Assembly (NCBI GenBank): GCA_040400005.1
Contig: JBBARC010000009.1
Coordinates: forward strand, 12,137 to 76,136
Direction of reading: 5' to 3'
DNA from: JBBARC01 sp040400005
GTDB taxonomy: Bacteria; Pseudomonadota; Alphaproteobacteria; Acetobacterales; Acetobacteraceae
DNA: 64,000 nt
Each line of letters begins with the position of its first letter. Positions within the stretch are counted from its first letter, which is position 1. The position numbers were made by a program, and so were the translations under genes. The notes under the pieces were generated by a model. That model ran no database searches. It worked only from the letters and a program-made list of their open reading frames with translations, and was not told where the DNA came from. Below, in pieces: positions 7,172 through 16,534 of this stretch.

Positions 7172-8941
7172 TTAGGGTTGGATAGCGCCGGCGCTGATCG
7201 GGCCGGTTTGCGGCAACGGCGTGCCGTTAAGATCGGCGCCCAGGTTGCCGCCAACCGCAAGCGCCAGCGCCGGCGCGCCCGCCTGCGGGGTGTACTCGCC
7301 AGCGGTTGCATTCACCCACATTGGGTCGGCAAACACCGATGCGCTATCCTGGCCGCTGGCGGTTTTAAACGCCGCAAAACCTTTTTGGTGTTTGGCGTTC
7401 CACTGGAAGGGCGCGAGGGCAGCGCCATCGGTAGAAAAGTACAGATTATGATCCAGCGCCACCGGCAGCACAGCATTTAACGTGGCATTATGCACCAGCA
7501 GCCGGCCGGGCAGCCCCGCCACGATGTTATTGGCAAACACAGTGTTGGTTGCGTGAAACTGCATTTGAAATTCACCGCTGCCGGTGCTTTGGCGGTCGTT
7601 ACCCACCAGCGTATTATTCAAAATACTGCAATGATCGGTGCCTCCCCGCGCCGCGCCATAGCCGCCGATGGAAATGCCGTTGCTGGTGTCGTTGGTAACC
7701 AGATTATTGCGCGCAATCACATAGCTGGTCAGGCGGCCTTTATGTTCGCTGGCAAGCTCGATACCCAGATCGACATTGCTGATGCGGTTTTGTTCAATAA
7801 CAATACGCGTGCCGCCATCCACATAAATACCGTCGGCGGCATATTGCGCGCCGTAATCGGGGTTGCCTAACGATGTAATATTGCGCACTAAATTGCCGCG
7901 AATAATGCCATCGCGGGCCTGATCCACCAATGGGTTTTTGGCGGTGCGTTCAAAGCCAATGGCGTCAATACCGATATTATCGGTATCGTGCACATCATTG
8001 GCGGTGACCAGAAAATTTTGCACATTACCGTTTAACGTGAGCGATTCGCTACAGCCGGTATGCAAATGATCGATCTCGTTGCCGCTGATCACCAGATTGG
8101 TGATGGGGGCTGCCACCGACGAGCCATAAACCGCAAGGCCGAGCGCATCGGATGCGCATAATGTGGCGGTGGTTGGCGCGGTGGTGGTGATGGCATGGAT
8201 ATGCGTGTTGATAATCTGCACGCCATCACCAGCACCGTTGATGAAAATGCCAACCGGCACGCGCGCGCGGCTGGCGCTGGTGTAATTGCGAAATTCAAAG
8301 CCCTGCACAATCACGTGGCTAATATTGGCAAGCGTAAACAAACCCGCCTGGCCACCTGGTGTCGCTAAGCCGGTGCCATCAATGATGGCGGTTGCGCCCG
8401 GCGCGCTGGAAAATAAAATGGGGGCGGTGGCAGTGCCGGAGCGGGTAAAATTCACCAGGGCGGAATAAACGCCGCCGCCCACCCACACCGTATCGCCCGC
8501 GCCGGCGAGGTTGGCGGCCCGTTGCAGGGTGGCCCACGGGGCGGCCTGGGTGCCGGGATTGGTATCGCGGCCGGTGGTGGCAACATACCACACGCGCCCG
8601 GTTTGCGCCTGGCTAAGTAAGGTAAGTGTGGCACTGGCCTGCAGCCCGGATGTGCCAAGTTGGGCTGCCGTAATGGTAACCGCGGCCGGGGAAGCTGCCG
8701 TGCGGCTGGCGATAAAATTGCCCGCAGCATCGATGGTGCCGGTGGCGGGCGCGCCGCCGGTGACGAAATTCACCTGCCACACCACCGGGCCAGGCAGTGA
8801 GGTTGCGAAATGTACTGCCTGGGCGGGCAGCACCTGGGCATAGGACGGGGTTATGGCGGCGCTGGGGGCGGCGGCATGGCAGGCAGCCCAAGGGGCTGTG
8901 GCGAGGATAACGGCCACAAGGCCACGCACAACATGATTCAT
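7172..8941 (-). CDS. Secreted right-handed parallel beta-helix protein
   Basis: The 589-residue protein starts at ATG 8941 with a signal peptide (MNHVVRGLVAVILATAPWAACHA). A GTG eight codons upstream is less likely. After an Ig-like N-terminal part (about residues 25-110), the phrase VWYVATTGRDTNPGT..PWATLQRA opens a DUF1565-type right-handed beta-helix. Repeated turns with N/D ladders follow (VISGNEIDHLHTG, VTANDVHDTDNIGIDAIG, VIARNNLVTNDTSNGI, CSILNNTLVGNDRQ). Such folds occur in polysaccharide lyases and surface adhesins. No catalytic residues can be assigned, so the substrate is unknown. Confidence 0.85.
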   Translation of the reverse strand: MNHVVRGLVAVILATAPWAACHAAAPSAAITPSYAQVLPAQAVHFATSLPGPVVWQVNFVTGGAPATGTIDAAGNFIASRTAASPAAVTITAAQLGTSGLQASATLTLLSQAQTGRVWYVATTGRDTNPGTQAAPWATLQRAANLAGAGDTVWVGGGVYSALVNFTRSGTATAPILFSSAPGATAIIDGTGLATPGGQAGLFTLANISHVIVQGFEFRNYTSASRARVPVGIFINGAGDGVQIINTHIHAITTTAPTTATLCASDALGLAVYGSSVAAPITNLVISGNEIDHLHTGCSESLTLNGNVQNFLVTANDVHDTDNIGIDAIGFERTAKNPLVDQARDGIIRGNLVRNITSLGNPDYGAQYAADGIYVDGGTRIVIEQNRISNVDLGIELASEHKGRLTSYVIARNNLVTNDTSNGISIGGYGAARGGTDHCSILNNTLVGNDRQSTGSGEFQMQFHATNTVFANNIVAGLPGRLLVHNATLNAVLPVALDHNLYFSTDGAALAPFQWNAKHQKGFAAFKTASGQDSASVFADPMWVNATAGEYTPQAGAPALALAVGGNLGADLNGTPLPQTGPISAGAIQP

Positions 8942-8994
8942 GATAGTAAGTGTAGCGGGGCGCACGGCGCCGCGCTGCTCACGTTTGCGTGGTC

Positions 8995-9693
8995 TTATTT
9001 GGTGGCGCCCAAAATCACCAAATCGGCACGATCGGCGGGATCAGTGCCAATCCCATTTAACCCCTGCGCGCGCGCATACAGCCGATCGGAGACAATGCCG
9101 GCGTGGATCAGGGCGGCCCGGCAAGCCAATGCGCGGCTGAGCGACAAACGCCGGGCGGGCGACGGATCCTGCGGCACACCAGGGGCAAACGCGGTGATCG
9201 ACAGGGTCAGCGCCGGGTTTGCCTGCAGCTGGGCGGCGATGGTTTGCAAGCCTGCCAGCATCGCCGGGTTAAGATCGGCGCTGTCAGGGCCAAACACCAA
9301 ACGCTGGCCGGTTGGTGTGGCCGTTGCACTGCCTAACGCATCTGGTTTCAGCGGCACGGCGGGCGGCGGCGGTGCCGGGTGCGCCGGCATCACGAAGCTG
9401 GGCGGCAAAATAACCGGGTTGGCCGGCGCCACTCTGGGCATCGTAGGCGGCGCCACCGCGGGGGCCGCATGCGTGGTTTTGTGGTGCACAGGTAACTTTT
9501 TGGCGGCAACTGGCGCCGCGGGATCGGTGCTGGCGGGGGCCGGGGTTGCCGAGGTTGCCGGGGTTGCCGGGGTTGCCGGTTTTAGTGCCGATAACGCGCT
9601 GTCATCGGTGGTCACCTGCGCCCAGGCGGCGGGTGCAGCCGACAGCGCCAGCGTTACCGCCGCCGCCCAAAATTTTGTCTGGCCAGGCATCAT
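8995..9693 (-). CDS. Periplasmic OmpA-like domain protein with Pro/Ala/Thr-rich linker
   Basis: The protein has 232 residues: a signal peptide (KFWAAAVTLALSAAPAAWA), a low-complexity PAT repeat region (9-bp DNA repeats around 9541-9583), a His/Lys/Pro-rich linker, and a C-terminal OmpA-like fold (LVFGPDSADLNPAML..IAAQLQANPALTLSITAFA..SLSRALACRAALIHAGI). This layout resembles proteins that hold peptidoglycan across the periplasm, though the usual peptidoglycan-binding NxxLSxxRA is degenerate (PARRLSLSRA). Its start overlaps the stop of the thioesterase gene (ATGA), so the two are coupled. Confidence 0.78.
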   Translation of the reverse strand: MMPGQTKFWAAAVTLALSAAPAAWAQVTTDDSALSALKPATPATPATSATPAPASTDPAAPVAAKKLPVHHKTTHAAPAVAPPTMPRVAPANPVILPPSFVMPAHPAPPPPAVPLKPDALGSATATPTGQRLVFGPDSADLNPAMLAGLQTIAAQLQANPALTLSITAFAPGVPQDPSPARRLSLSRALACRAALIHAGIVSDRLYARAQGLNGIGTDPADRADLVILGATK

Positions 9694-10124
9694 ACCACCG
9701 GCTCCGGCCCGACATCGCGGGGGTGGCCATCCTTATCCACCGCCACCATCACAAAGCGGGCGTGCGTCACCCGCGCATGCATCGGCGGCACGCCGCGGCG
9801 CACCCAAACATCGATGTCGATGGTGATCGAACTATGGCCCACGCGGGCGATATTGGCATAGCAGGATATCAGATCGCCCACTTTTACCGGACGCAGAAAT
9901 TCAAGATCGGACACCGCAACCGTTGCCACCCGGCCTTGCGCGCGGGCGTAGGCGGTGTTGCCGGCGGCCATGTCCATCAACCCCATAATCCAGCCGCCAA
10001 AGATATCACCGGCGGCGTTGGTGTTGGCGGGCATTGCGGAAATTTTCAGCGCCAGATCGCCGCGCGGGCTTGAGGACTCTTCTGGGGCGGGGGCTTCGGG
10101 GGCGGGTGGGGTCATGTTGGGCAC
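9690..10124 (-). CDS. Acyl-CoA thioesterase, YciA-like hotdog protein
   Basis: This cytoplasmic enzyme of about 144 residues hydrolyses acyl-CoA thioesters. The hotdog fold is seen in the N-A-A-GDIFGGWIMGLMDMAAG stretch, where the Asp is the usual catalytic residue of the YciA type. FLRPVKVGDLISCYANI and the strand VWVRRGVPPMHARVTHARFVMVAVD complete it. The first 25 residues are a Pro/Glu-rich extension, so a start at the second Met (10115) is possible. It is the first gene of a two-gene unit with the OmpA-like protein. Confidence 0.85.
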   Translation of the reverse strand: MPNMTPPAPEAPAPEESSSPRGDLALKISAMPANTNAAGDIFGGWIMGLMDMAAGNTAYARAQGRVATVAVSDLEFLRPVKVGDLISCYANIARVGHSSITIDIDVWVRRGVPPMHARVTHARFVMVAVDKDGHPRDVGPEPVV

Positions 10125-10438
10125 ACCTTATATCGTCTTCATCTATCCTGGGGCCTTGCCCGCAGAAGCGGCCAAGCGCAAGGGCGCGGGAAATACCGCC
10201 GCCCCGTTACCGCGCGCACCGTTTCGGCTTGGCCGGGCCCCGGCAGTCGCCAGCGTTTAGAACGTCGGCGTTACAACGCAAGGTTGTGTTTTCGTGATCT
10301 AAGCAATAGCTTTTCGCAAAGCATCGCTGCCACGATACCAAAAAAGTTGCAAAACCTTGGTAAAAAGCGGCAGATCCGCACATAGCAAGCGCAATCAATG
10401 CGCGCCGCCGGAGATTACCGGCGCTCGGGGAGATGTTT
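10125..10438. other. Intergenic region between divergent genes
   Basis: No gene is supported here. It should hold the promoters of the thioesterase (minus) and the small secreted protein (plus), but no clear -35/-10 pair was found. A stem-loop (GCGCCG 10402-10407 with CGGCGC 10419-10424) lies just before the ribosome-binding site GGGGAG at 10427-10432. Confidence 0.5.
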
Positions 10439-10783
10439 ATGATAAGATTGGCTTTTGTGCTGTTAGTGTGGGGCATGGCAACACCGGCCTACGCGGTTGA
10501 TATTTCTGGCGTCGGGGCGGCCCATACTTGTGCGGCCTGGGCCGATGTCCGCCGCGGCACTGATGCCAGCGCACGGGTGGCCGACGAACAATGGGTGCTG
10601 GGCTATTTATCAAGCGCCGCGTTTTATAACGATCTTGATATTATTAAAGGCATGAGCGCCGATCGCATCTGGGCCGCGATGGACCAGCAATGCCAGGCCG
10701 ATCCTGCAGCCAATGTATGGACCGCCGCCGACAAGCTGTTCAACACGCTGCGCGAACGCTTACCCAAAGCGGATGCGCACTAG
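10439..10783 (+). CDS. Small secreted protein, Rap1a/Tai-like or HdeA-like
   Basis: A signal peptide (MIRLAFVLLVWGMATPAYA) precedes about 95 mature residues with two cysteines (HTCAAW and QQCQADP), plus a WVLGYLSSAAFYND core and a helical end. This pattern resembles small periplasmic Rap1a/Tai4-type or HdeA-like helical proteins, but the match is weak. The ATG at 10439 is preferred over 10433 because GGGGAG at 10427-10432 is then correctly spaced. No effector or secretion gene lies nearby to support an immunity role. Confidence 0.65.
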   Translation: MIRLAFVLLVWGMATPAYAVDISGVGAAHTCAAWADVRRGTDASARVADEQWVLGYLSSAAFYNDLDIIKGMSADRIWAAMDQQCQADPAANVWTAADKLFNTLRERLPKADAH

Positions 10784-10784
10784 C

Positions 10785-10829
10785 GCGGGATGCGTTTTGA
10801 TTTGACCGCCGTTGGCGGACGCATCCCGC
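10785..10829. terminator. Nested stem-loop between convergent genes
   Basis: A 10-bp inverted repeat GCGGGATGCG/CGCATCCCGC (10785-10794, 10820-10829) encloses a smaller CCGCC-GTT-GGCGG hairpin, directly after the stop of the small secreted protein. There is no strong T tract. Confidence 0.45.
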
Positions 10830-10893
10830 CCTAGCCCTTTGTTTTAGCGAGCATGCTTATCCGGCGGGTGATCCCGTTTGGCCGGACCATGCT

Positions 10894-12768
10894 CTAGCGC
10901 CCCACCACGGTGCGCGCGATGGCTGCAAATAATTTGGCCGGCAGCCCGCCGCCCATCACCCCGCGCATGGGGTGGCCATCGTCGTTACCCACCCACACGC
11001 CAATCACCGTGCCGTCGATTGCGCCGATAAACCAGGCATCGCGGCTATCCTGAGTGGTGCCGGTTTTGCCCGCCACGAAATGCCCGGGCACGGCGGCGGC
11101 CCGCCCAGTACCACCGCTGACCACGGCCCCCATCATGCGCACCATCATGGCCGCCAAATCGGGGTCGATCGCCTGGTGCGGATCATGCGCCGGCAAAATG
11201 CGGGTGGCATCATCGGTGGTAATGCGTGCCACCGCCCGCGGCCTGATCCAGCGCCCGCCATTAAAAAAACTTCCGTAAGCCGCACACATTTCCAGCAAAC
11301 CAACCTCGCCGGTGCCTAACGCCAGTGACGGGGTTTCGGGCAGTTTATCGGTAATCCCCAGGCGGCGCGCGATACTGGTAATGCGGGCCGGGCCACCGGC
11401 CTGCATCATCAACCGTACCGAAACGGTGTTTAAACTTTGCGCCAGCGCATCGGTTAAACTCACCTGACCGCGAAAGCCGGGTTCGAAATCAACCGGGCTC
11501 CAGCCGTGAATGGTCAGCGGCGCATCCAGCGCCAGATCATCCGGGCGGGCGCCGTGTTCCAAAGCTGCTAGCCAAACAAACGCCTTAAAACTCGATCCCG
11601 GCTGGCGCCGCGCGGTCACTGCGCGGTTGAATGGACTGGTGGCATAATCTCGCCCGCCAACCATAGCGCGCACCGATCCGCTGGCAGCATCGAGCACCAC
11701 CACCGCCCCTTGAGTGGCATCGGCGCGCACCCCGGGGCCATCCAGCATGGTGGCCAGTGCCGTTTCGGCGGATTTTTGCAGGCGCGCATCCAGCGTTGTG
11801 CGCAGCACCGCATCGGTATCCTGCGGCACCAGGGCGGTCACCTCACCCGCCGCCCAATCGGCAAACCAGCCGCCTTCGCGCGGGATGGGGGGAAAGCTAA
11901 TGGCGCTACCCGCGGCTTTGGCGGTGGCATCGCTAATTGTGCCGTTGGCAACCATGGCGGCCAGCACCTCGCGCCCGCGCGCGGCGGCGGCATGCGGATC
12001 GGTGCGCGGGTTAAACCGCGATGGCGCGCGCGGCAGGCCGGCAATCACCGCCGATTGCCACAGATTAAGCTTGCGGGCGGATATGCCAAAATACAAATGG
12101 GCGGCGGCATCCACGCCGTACGCACCGGTGCCCAGATACACCCGGTTGAGCCAGATTTCGATAATCTCCTGCTTGGTAAAATGGCGTTCCAGCCATAACG
12201 TTAACAAAATTTCCTGCGCCTTGCGTTTAATCGTGCGCGCGTTCGACAAAAACAGGGTTTTAGCCACCTGCTGGGTAATGGTGGACCCACCCTGCACCAG
12301 ATGCCCAGCCGTGAGGTTTACAAACACCGCGCGGGCCAGGCCACGGGGGTCAAACCCGGCATGGGTCCAAAACCGGCGATCTTCCACCGCCACCGCCGCC
12401 TGCGGCAAAAACGCCGGCAAATCGGATAGCTGCAGCGGCTCGCCCACCACATCGCCGTAAGTGGCAATGGTGCGCCCCGCGCTATCTTGCAGTACCAGAC
12501 TGGGCCGGCGCACCGCATCCAGCGCATCTTCCGGGCGCGGCAGATCGCGCGAAAACCACAGCACCGTTCCGGCCCCCATGGCACCGGCCCAGATGGTGAG
12601 GATCAGCAGCCAGCTGATCAACCGTCCCAGCGTAAAGAAGCGCTTGCGCCGCCGCCGCGGTGGCGGGGCGGCGAGGTAATAGTCATCCTCATCGGGGTCG
12701 TGCTTGTGCGCATCACCTGCGGCGATGTCGTCGTCGTCGGTAGGGTTATGACCATGGCGCCCGAACAT
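10894..12768 (-). CDS. Class A penicillin-binding protein, PBP1A type
   Basis: This bifunctional peptidoglycan synthase has 624 residues. It begins with an acidic, His-containing cytoplasmic tail (about residues 1-40), then a basic RRRRKR patch and one transmembrane anchor (about 48-72). The GT51 glycosyltransferase domain follows (VEDRRFWTHAG, VQGGSTITQQVAK, EIWLNRVYLGTGAYGV). The transpeptidase domain carries the three penicillin-binding motifs: SSFK (catalytic Ser), SLN in AQSLNTVS, and KTGTTQ. It is shorter than E. coli PBP1a and lacks room for the OB insert, resembling compact alphaproteobacterial PBP1s. It is divergent from the downstream protease gene. Confidence 0.93.
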   Translation of the reverse strand: MFGRHGHNPTDDDDIAAGDAHKHDPDEDDYYLAAPPPRRRRKRFFTLGRLISWLLILTIWAGAMGAGTVLWFSRDLPRPEDALDAVRRPSLVLQDSAGRTIATYGDVVGEPLQLSDLPAFLPQAAVAVEDRRFWTHAGFDPRGLARAVFVNLTAGHLVQGGSTITQQVAKTLFLSNARTIKRKAQEILLTLWLERHFTKQEIIEIWLNRVYLGTGAYGVDAAAHLYFGISARKLNLWQSAVIAGLPRAPSRFNPRTDPHAAAARGREVLAAMVANGTISDATAKAAGSAISFPPIPREGGWFADWAAGEVTALVPQDTDAVLRTTLDARLQKSAETALATMLDGPGVRADATQGAVVVLDAASGSVRAMVGGRDYATSPFNRAVTARRQPGSSFKAFVWLAALEHGARPDDLALDAPLTIHGWSPVDFEPGFRGQVSLTDALAQSLNTVSVRLMMQAGGPARITSIARRLGITDKLPETPSLALGTGEVGLLEMCAAYGSFFNGGRWIRPRAVARITTDDATRILPAHDPHQAIDPDLAAMMVRMMGAVVSGGTGRAAAVPGHFVAGKTGTTQDSRDAWFIGAIDGTVIGVWVGNDDGHPMRGVMGGGLPAKLFAAIARTVVGR

Positions 12769-12824
12769 GCGCGGCGTTTGCCCTTAAAAACTGCTCCCTG
12801 CTTGGCATAAGAGGGCGCGTCGGG

Positions 12825-12893
12825 CCAAGGGCCAGGGCCAAGGGATGGGGCCAAGGGCCAGGGCCAGGGGAGGTTGCCAAGGGAGGGGGCAAA
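12825..12893. repeat. Degenerate GGGCCA(A/G) short repeats upstream of the protease gene
   Basis: The sequence between the divergent PBP and protease genes contains repeated GGGCCAAGGGCCAGGGCCAA-type hexamers in G/A-rich DNA. No gene is supported in 12769-12987. Confidence 0.6.
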
Positions 12894-12987
12894 CCCCAAT
12901 GGCGACGCCAAAAACGGTGCATTGCCGGGGCGCTGGCAAGCTGGCAAGGTTGGGCTATGTGATCACATTTACCGGCGGGGCTTAGTC

Positions 12988-15900
12988 ATGATGGTGCGTT
13001 TTGCGCGTAATACTTTGCGGGCGGTTTTGTTGCTCGCCGGCACGGCACTGGCAACCCTGCCGTTAGCCCCGGCACGCGCCGATAGCGGCGCCCTGCCGCG
13101 TTACCCGCAGGCCCATGGCGATAGCATTGTGTTTGTTGCTAACGGCAATCTGTGGCAGGTGGCGCGCCGCGGCGGGGTTGCCCATAAACTCACCAGCGAC
13201 CTCGGCCAGGATATGATGCCGCGCTACTCGCCAGATGGAAAATGGATCGCCTTTACCGCCAACTACCAGGGCAACGAAGATGTTTACGTGATCCCGGCCA
13301 GCGGTGGGCCCGCCCGCCGGCTGACCTTTCAATCGGATAATTACGCCAAAACCGGTGGCCGCCATGGCAGCGACAATCTGGTGGTAACCTGGACTCCAGA
13401 TTCGCAAAAAATCGTTTATTTGTCGCGGCGCATGGCGTGGAATAACTGGATTACCCGGCTGTTTGAAGTGCCCGTGGCCGGCGGCCTGCCGCAAACTTTG
13501 CCGCTCGATAGCGGCGGCTTGACCAGTTTTTCACCCGACGGAAAATCGATTGCGTATAACCGGATTTTTCGTAATTTCCGCACCTGGAAACGCTACACCG
13601 GCGGCCTGGCGCAACAGGTTTTTACCTACAATTTCGAGACCAAAAAACTCACCCAGATCACCGATTGGAAAGGCACCAACACATCTCCCATGTGGGTGGG
13701 CAATAAAATTTATTTTTTATCCGATAACGATCAGAATTTCCGCGCCAATATTTGGGTAACCGATCTTGCCACCCACGAAACCCGCCAGGTTACAAAATTT
13801 TCCGATTACGACATAGATTTTCCCGCCCTCGGCGATAACGCCATCACCTTTCAACAAGGCGGGCAGCTTTATCTGCTCGATTTGCCCAGCGAAAAACTCA
13901 CCAAACTTGCCATCACCATCCCCGATGATGGCATGCGTGTGCAAACCCGTACCGTGAGTGCTGCGGCCTTGATCCGTGATGTTGATATGGCTAACCAGGT
14001 CGATTACGCCCTGGCGCCGAACGGCAAGCGGGCACTGTTTTCCGCCCGCGGCGATGTGTTTTCAGTGCCGGCTGAACACGGTGCCACGCGCAACCTCACC
14101 GCCACCGACAGCGCCGACGAAGATCACCCCGCGTGGTCGCCGGATGGCAAAACAATTGTCTATACCACCGATGTTGGTGGCGGCCAGCAAATTGCCACCC
14201 GCCCCGCCGCCGGCGGTGCCGAGAAAGTGTTAACCCATTTCGCCACCGGCTATTTTTATCAGCCGGTGTTTTCACCCGATGGCAAGCACATCGCTTTCTC
14301 TGATAACGCCATGCGCCTATGGGTGGTTGGCGCCGAGAGCGGGGCGCCGAAATTGGCCGCCCAGGAAAAATTTGGCGAAATCCACGATTACACATGGTCG
14401 CCCGATAGCAGCCATGTGGCCTTCAGCCTGCACCGCGATATGCAGCAACGCGATATTGCATTTTTTAATCTGGCCACCGGCAAAACCACAATTGCCCCCG
14501 ACGTGCTGAACGATAATGCCGCCCCGGTATTTTCACCCGATGGCAAATATTTGTATTTTTTATCGGGCCGCCATGAAAACCCAACGGCGGCCGATAACGA
14601 ATTTAATATCGCCAACATAAAAAGCACCGGCATCTACGTGGTGCCGCTGGCCGCCGATACCGCATCGCCGTTTGCCCCAAAGTCTGATGAAGGCGCGATT
14701 GAGGCAAAACCCAAAAAACCGGCCGATGCCGATGCCGCAAAACCCGATACAGACACACCCAAGCCGATAAAAATCGATATCACCGGGCTGATGGCCCGCG
14801 CCGTGCTGGTGCCGGTGGATGCTGCCAACATCACCAATCTGGATAGCCGCGACGACAAGATGTTTTATCTCACCCAGGCGCCGCAAATGCTCGCCGGCCC
14901 TCTACCGGGTGAAAAAACCACTTTACATGTTTACGATATCGCCAAACGCAAAGATAGCGTGGTGATCGAAGGCATCGATGGCTTTACGCTATCGGCTGAT
15001 GGCACCCGCGTGCTGGTTAAACAAAAAACCGAGTACAGCATCATCGATGCAACCGCAGATGGCGCCAAAGACCCCGAGAAGAAAAAAACGCTGGCGTTGG
15101 ATACACTGCAAACCCGCATCGAACCGCGCCACGAATGGGCCGAGATGTTCGATAACGCCTGGCGCCTGGAACGCGACTTTTTCTACAGTACAGAAATGAA
15201 CGGGGTTAATTGGCGCGCCGCCCACGATGCCTACGCCAAACTATTACCCCAGGCCGGATCACGCGAAGATGTGAATTACCTGATCGGCCAAATGCTCGGC
15301 GAAATGGGCAATTCCCACACCTATGTCGGCGACGGCGATGATGGCGATCCCACCCCGCCAGTGCGCACCGCAGCGTTGGGCGCCGATTTTGCCTTAGACC
15401 CCGCCACCGGCCATTACGTGTTTGCCAAAATTTACCCCGGCGATAACACCCGCACCGATTACCGCAGCCCGCTGACCGCACCGGGGGTTGCGATACATGA
15501 AGGCGATGCATTGCTGGCGGTGAACGGCCACGATCTACACGCGCCCGAAACACCGTACAGCCTGTTGGTAGGCCTCAGTGATTCTCAAATCACGCTAACC
15601 ATCGCCGACAAAACCGCCGATAAAACCTCTGGTAAAACCCGCGATGTCGTGGTGCTGCCGATAAAAAGCGAAATATCGGTGCGCGAAAAAGCCTGGATCG
15701 ATCACAACCGTGAAACCGTCGATCGCTTATCTGGCGGTAAAATTGGCTATATTTATCTATCTGATATGGAATCTTTGGGCATGGAGCAATTCATGCGCCA
15801 ATTCTACGGCCAGCTCGGCAAGCAGGCACTGATCATGGACGATCGCTGGAACGGCGGCGGCTTTATCGATCAAATCGTGCTGGAACGCCTGCGCCGCGTG

Positions 15901-16371
15901 CTGGTGGGTATGTCAACCAATCGCGAACACGCAGCCCTCTCCATCCCCCAACAGGTTCTGGCCGGGCCCATGGCGTGCCTGATCAACCATTTTTCGGCAT
16001 CCGATGGTGATATCTTTCCCTTCTACTTCCGCAAATATGGCTTGGGCCCGCTGATCGGCACCCGCACCTGGGGCGGCGTGCGCGGTATTCGCGGCGAATG
16101 GAAAATGCTCGACGGTGGCTACGTCACCATTCCCGAAGATAGCCTGTATGGCCTAGATAGCCACTGGGTGATGGAAAACCACGGGGTCGATCCCGATATC
16201 ACGATCGAAAACCAACCCGCCGACCTCATGGCCGGCCACGATCAACAGCTAGAAGCCGCAGTTAACCTGCTACTAGGCAAACTCCACGGCCAACCCGCTA
16301 CCTGGCCCCAGCCCCCCGCCCTGCTGCCCGCTTACCCCGCCGACGGCCAGGTGCCCCCGGCGCATTTTTAG
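12988..16371 (+). CDS. Exported tricorn-like S41 protease
   Basis: The protein has 1127 residues from ATG 12988, with GGCGGGG at 12974-12980 as ribosome-binding site; the upstream part of the frame is repeat-derived and rejected. A signal peptide ends near LPLAPARADS. Residues about 35-650 form two beta-propellers made of PD40 blades (SPDGKWIAFTA, SPDGKSIAYN, APNGKRALFS, SPDGKTIVYT, SPDGKHIAFS, SPDSSHVAFS, SPDGKYLYF). A linker rich in Lys/Pro/Asp, a PDZ domain (GVAIHEGDALLAVNGHDL) and an S41 peptidase domain follow. The nucleophile is probably the Ser of NHFSASDGDIFPF, as in tricorn. It probably degrades peptides in the periplasm. A palindromic repeat follows the stop. Confidence 0.9.
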   Translation: MMVRFARNTLRAVLLLAGTALATLPLAPARADSGALPRYPQAHGDSIVFVANGNLWQVARRGGVAHKLTSDLGQDMMPRYSPDGKWIAFTANYQGNEDVYVIPASGGPARRLTFQSDNYAKTGGRHGSDNLVVTWTPDSQKIVYLSRRMAWNNWITRLFEVPVAGGLPQTLPLDSGGLTSFSPDGKSIAYNRIFRNFRTWKRYTGGLAQQVFTYNFETKKLTQITDWKGTNTSPMWVGNKIYFLSDNDQNFRANIWVTDLATHETRQVTKFSDYDIDFPALGDNAITFQQGGQLYLLDLPSEKLTKLAITIPDDGMRVQTRTVSAAALIRDVDMANQVDYALAPNGKRALFSARGDVFSVPAEHGATRNLTATDSADEDHPAWSPDGKTIVYTTDVGGGQQIATRPAAGGAEKVLTHFATGYFYQPVFSPDGKHIAFSDNAMRLWVVGAESGAPKLAAQEKFGEIHDYTWSPDSSHVAFSLHRDMQQRDIAFFNLATGKTTIAPDVLNDNAAPVFSPDGKYLYFLSGRHENPTAADNEFNIANIKSTGIYVVPLAADTASPFAPKSDEGAIEAKPKKPADADAAKPDTDTPKPIKIDITGLMARAVLVPVDAANITNLDSRDDKMFYLTQAPQMLAGPLPGEKTTLHVYDIAKRKDSVVIEGIDGFTLSADGTRVLVKQKTEYSIIDATADGAKDPEKKKTLALDTLQTRIEPRHEWAEMFDNAWRLERDFFYSTEMNGVNWRAAHDAYAKLLPQAGSREDVNYLIGQMLGEMGNSHTYVGDGDDGDPTPPVRTAALGADFALDPATGHYVFAKIYPGDNTRTDYRSPLTAPGVAIHEGDALLAVNGHDLHAPETPYSLLVGLSDSQITLTIADKTADKTSGKTRDVVVLPIKSEISVREKAWIDHNRETVDRLSGGKIGYIYLSDMESLGMEQFMRQFYGQLGKQALIMDDRWNGGGFIDQIVLERLRRVLVGMSTNREHAALSIPQQVLAGPMACLINHFSASDGDIFPFYFRKYGLGPLIGTRTWGGVRGIRGEWKMLDGGYVTIPEDSLYGLDSHWVMENHGVDPDITIENQPADLMAGHDQQLEAAVNLLLGKLHGQPATWPQPPALLPAYPADGQVPPAHF

Positions 16372-16383
16372 GGGAGGAAGACC

Positions 16384-16507
16384 CTTCTTTTCTGACGAAA
16401 AGAAGCCAAAGACTTTTATAATGCTGGTCCTCGGGCTGCTATGCCACCAAGATTTCCGCACCAAATTCATAAAAGTCTTTTTGCTTCTTTTTCTTCAGAA
16501 AAAGAAG
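16384..16507. repeat. Family-1 palindromic repeat, copy B
   Basis: Left arm CTTCTTTTCTGACGAAAAG and right arm CTTCTTTTTC...GAAAAAGAAG are inverted around a GC-rich centre, between the convergent protease and CHAD genes. It lacks the outer GGGCAATCGG ends. It could act as a two-way terminator. Confidence 0.85.
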
Positions 16508-16534
16508 TGTTTTTCGTAACATTCATCCCCCCCG

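Noticed and set aside
8810..9826. Plus-strand frame of 338 codons
   Set aside because: It is antisense to the beta-helix and OmpA-like genes and has only low-complexity sequence.
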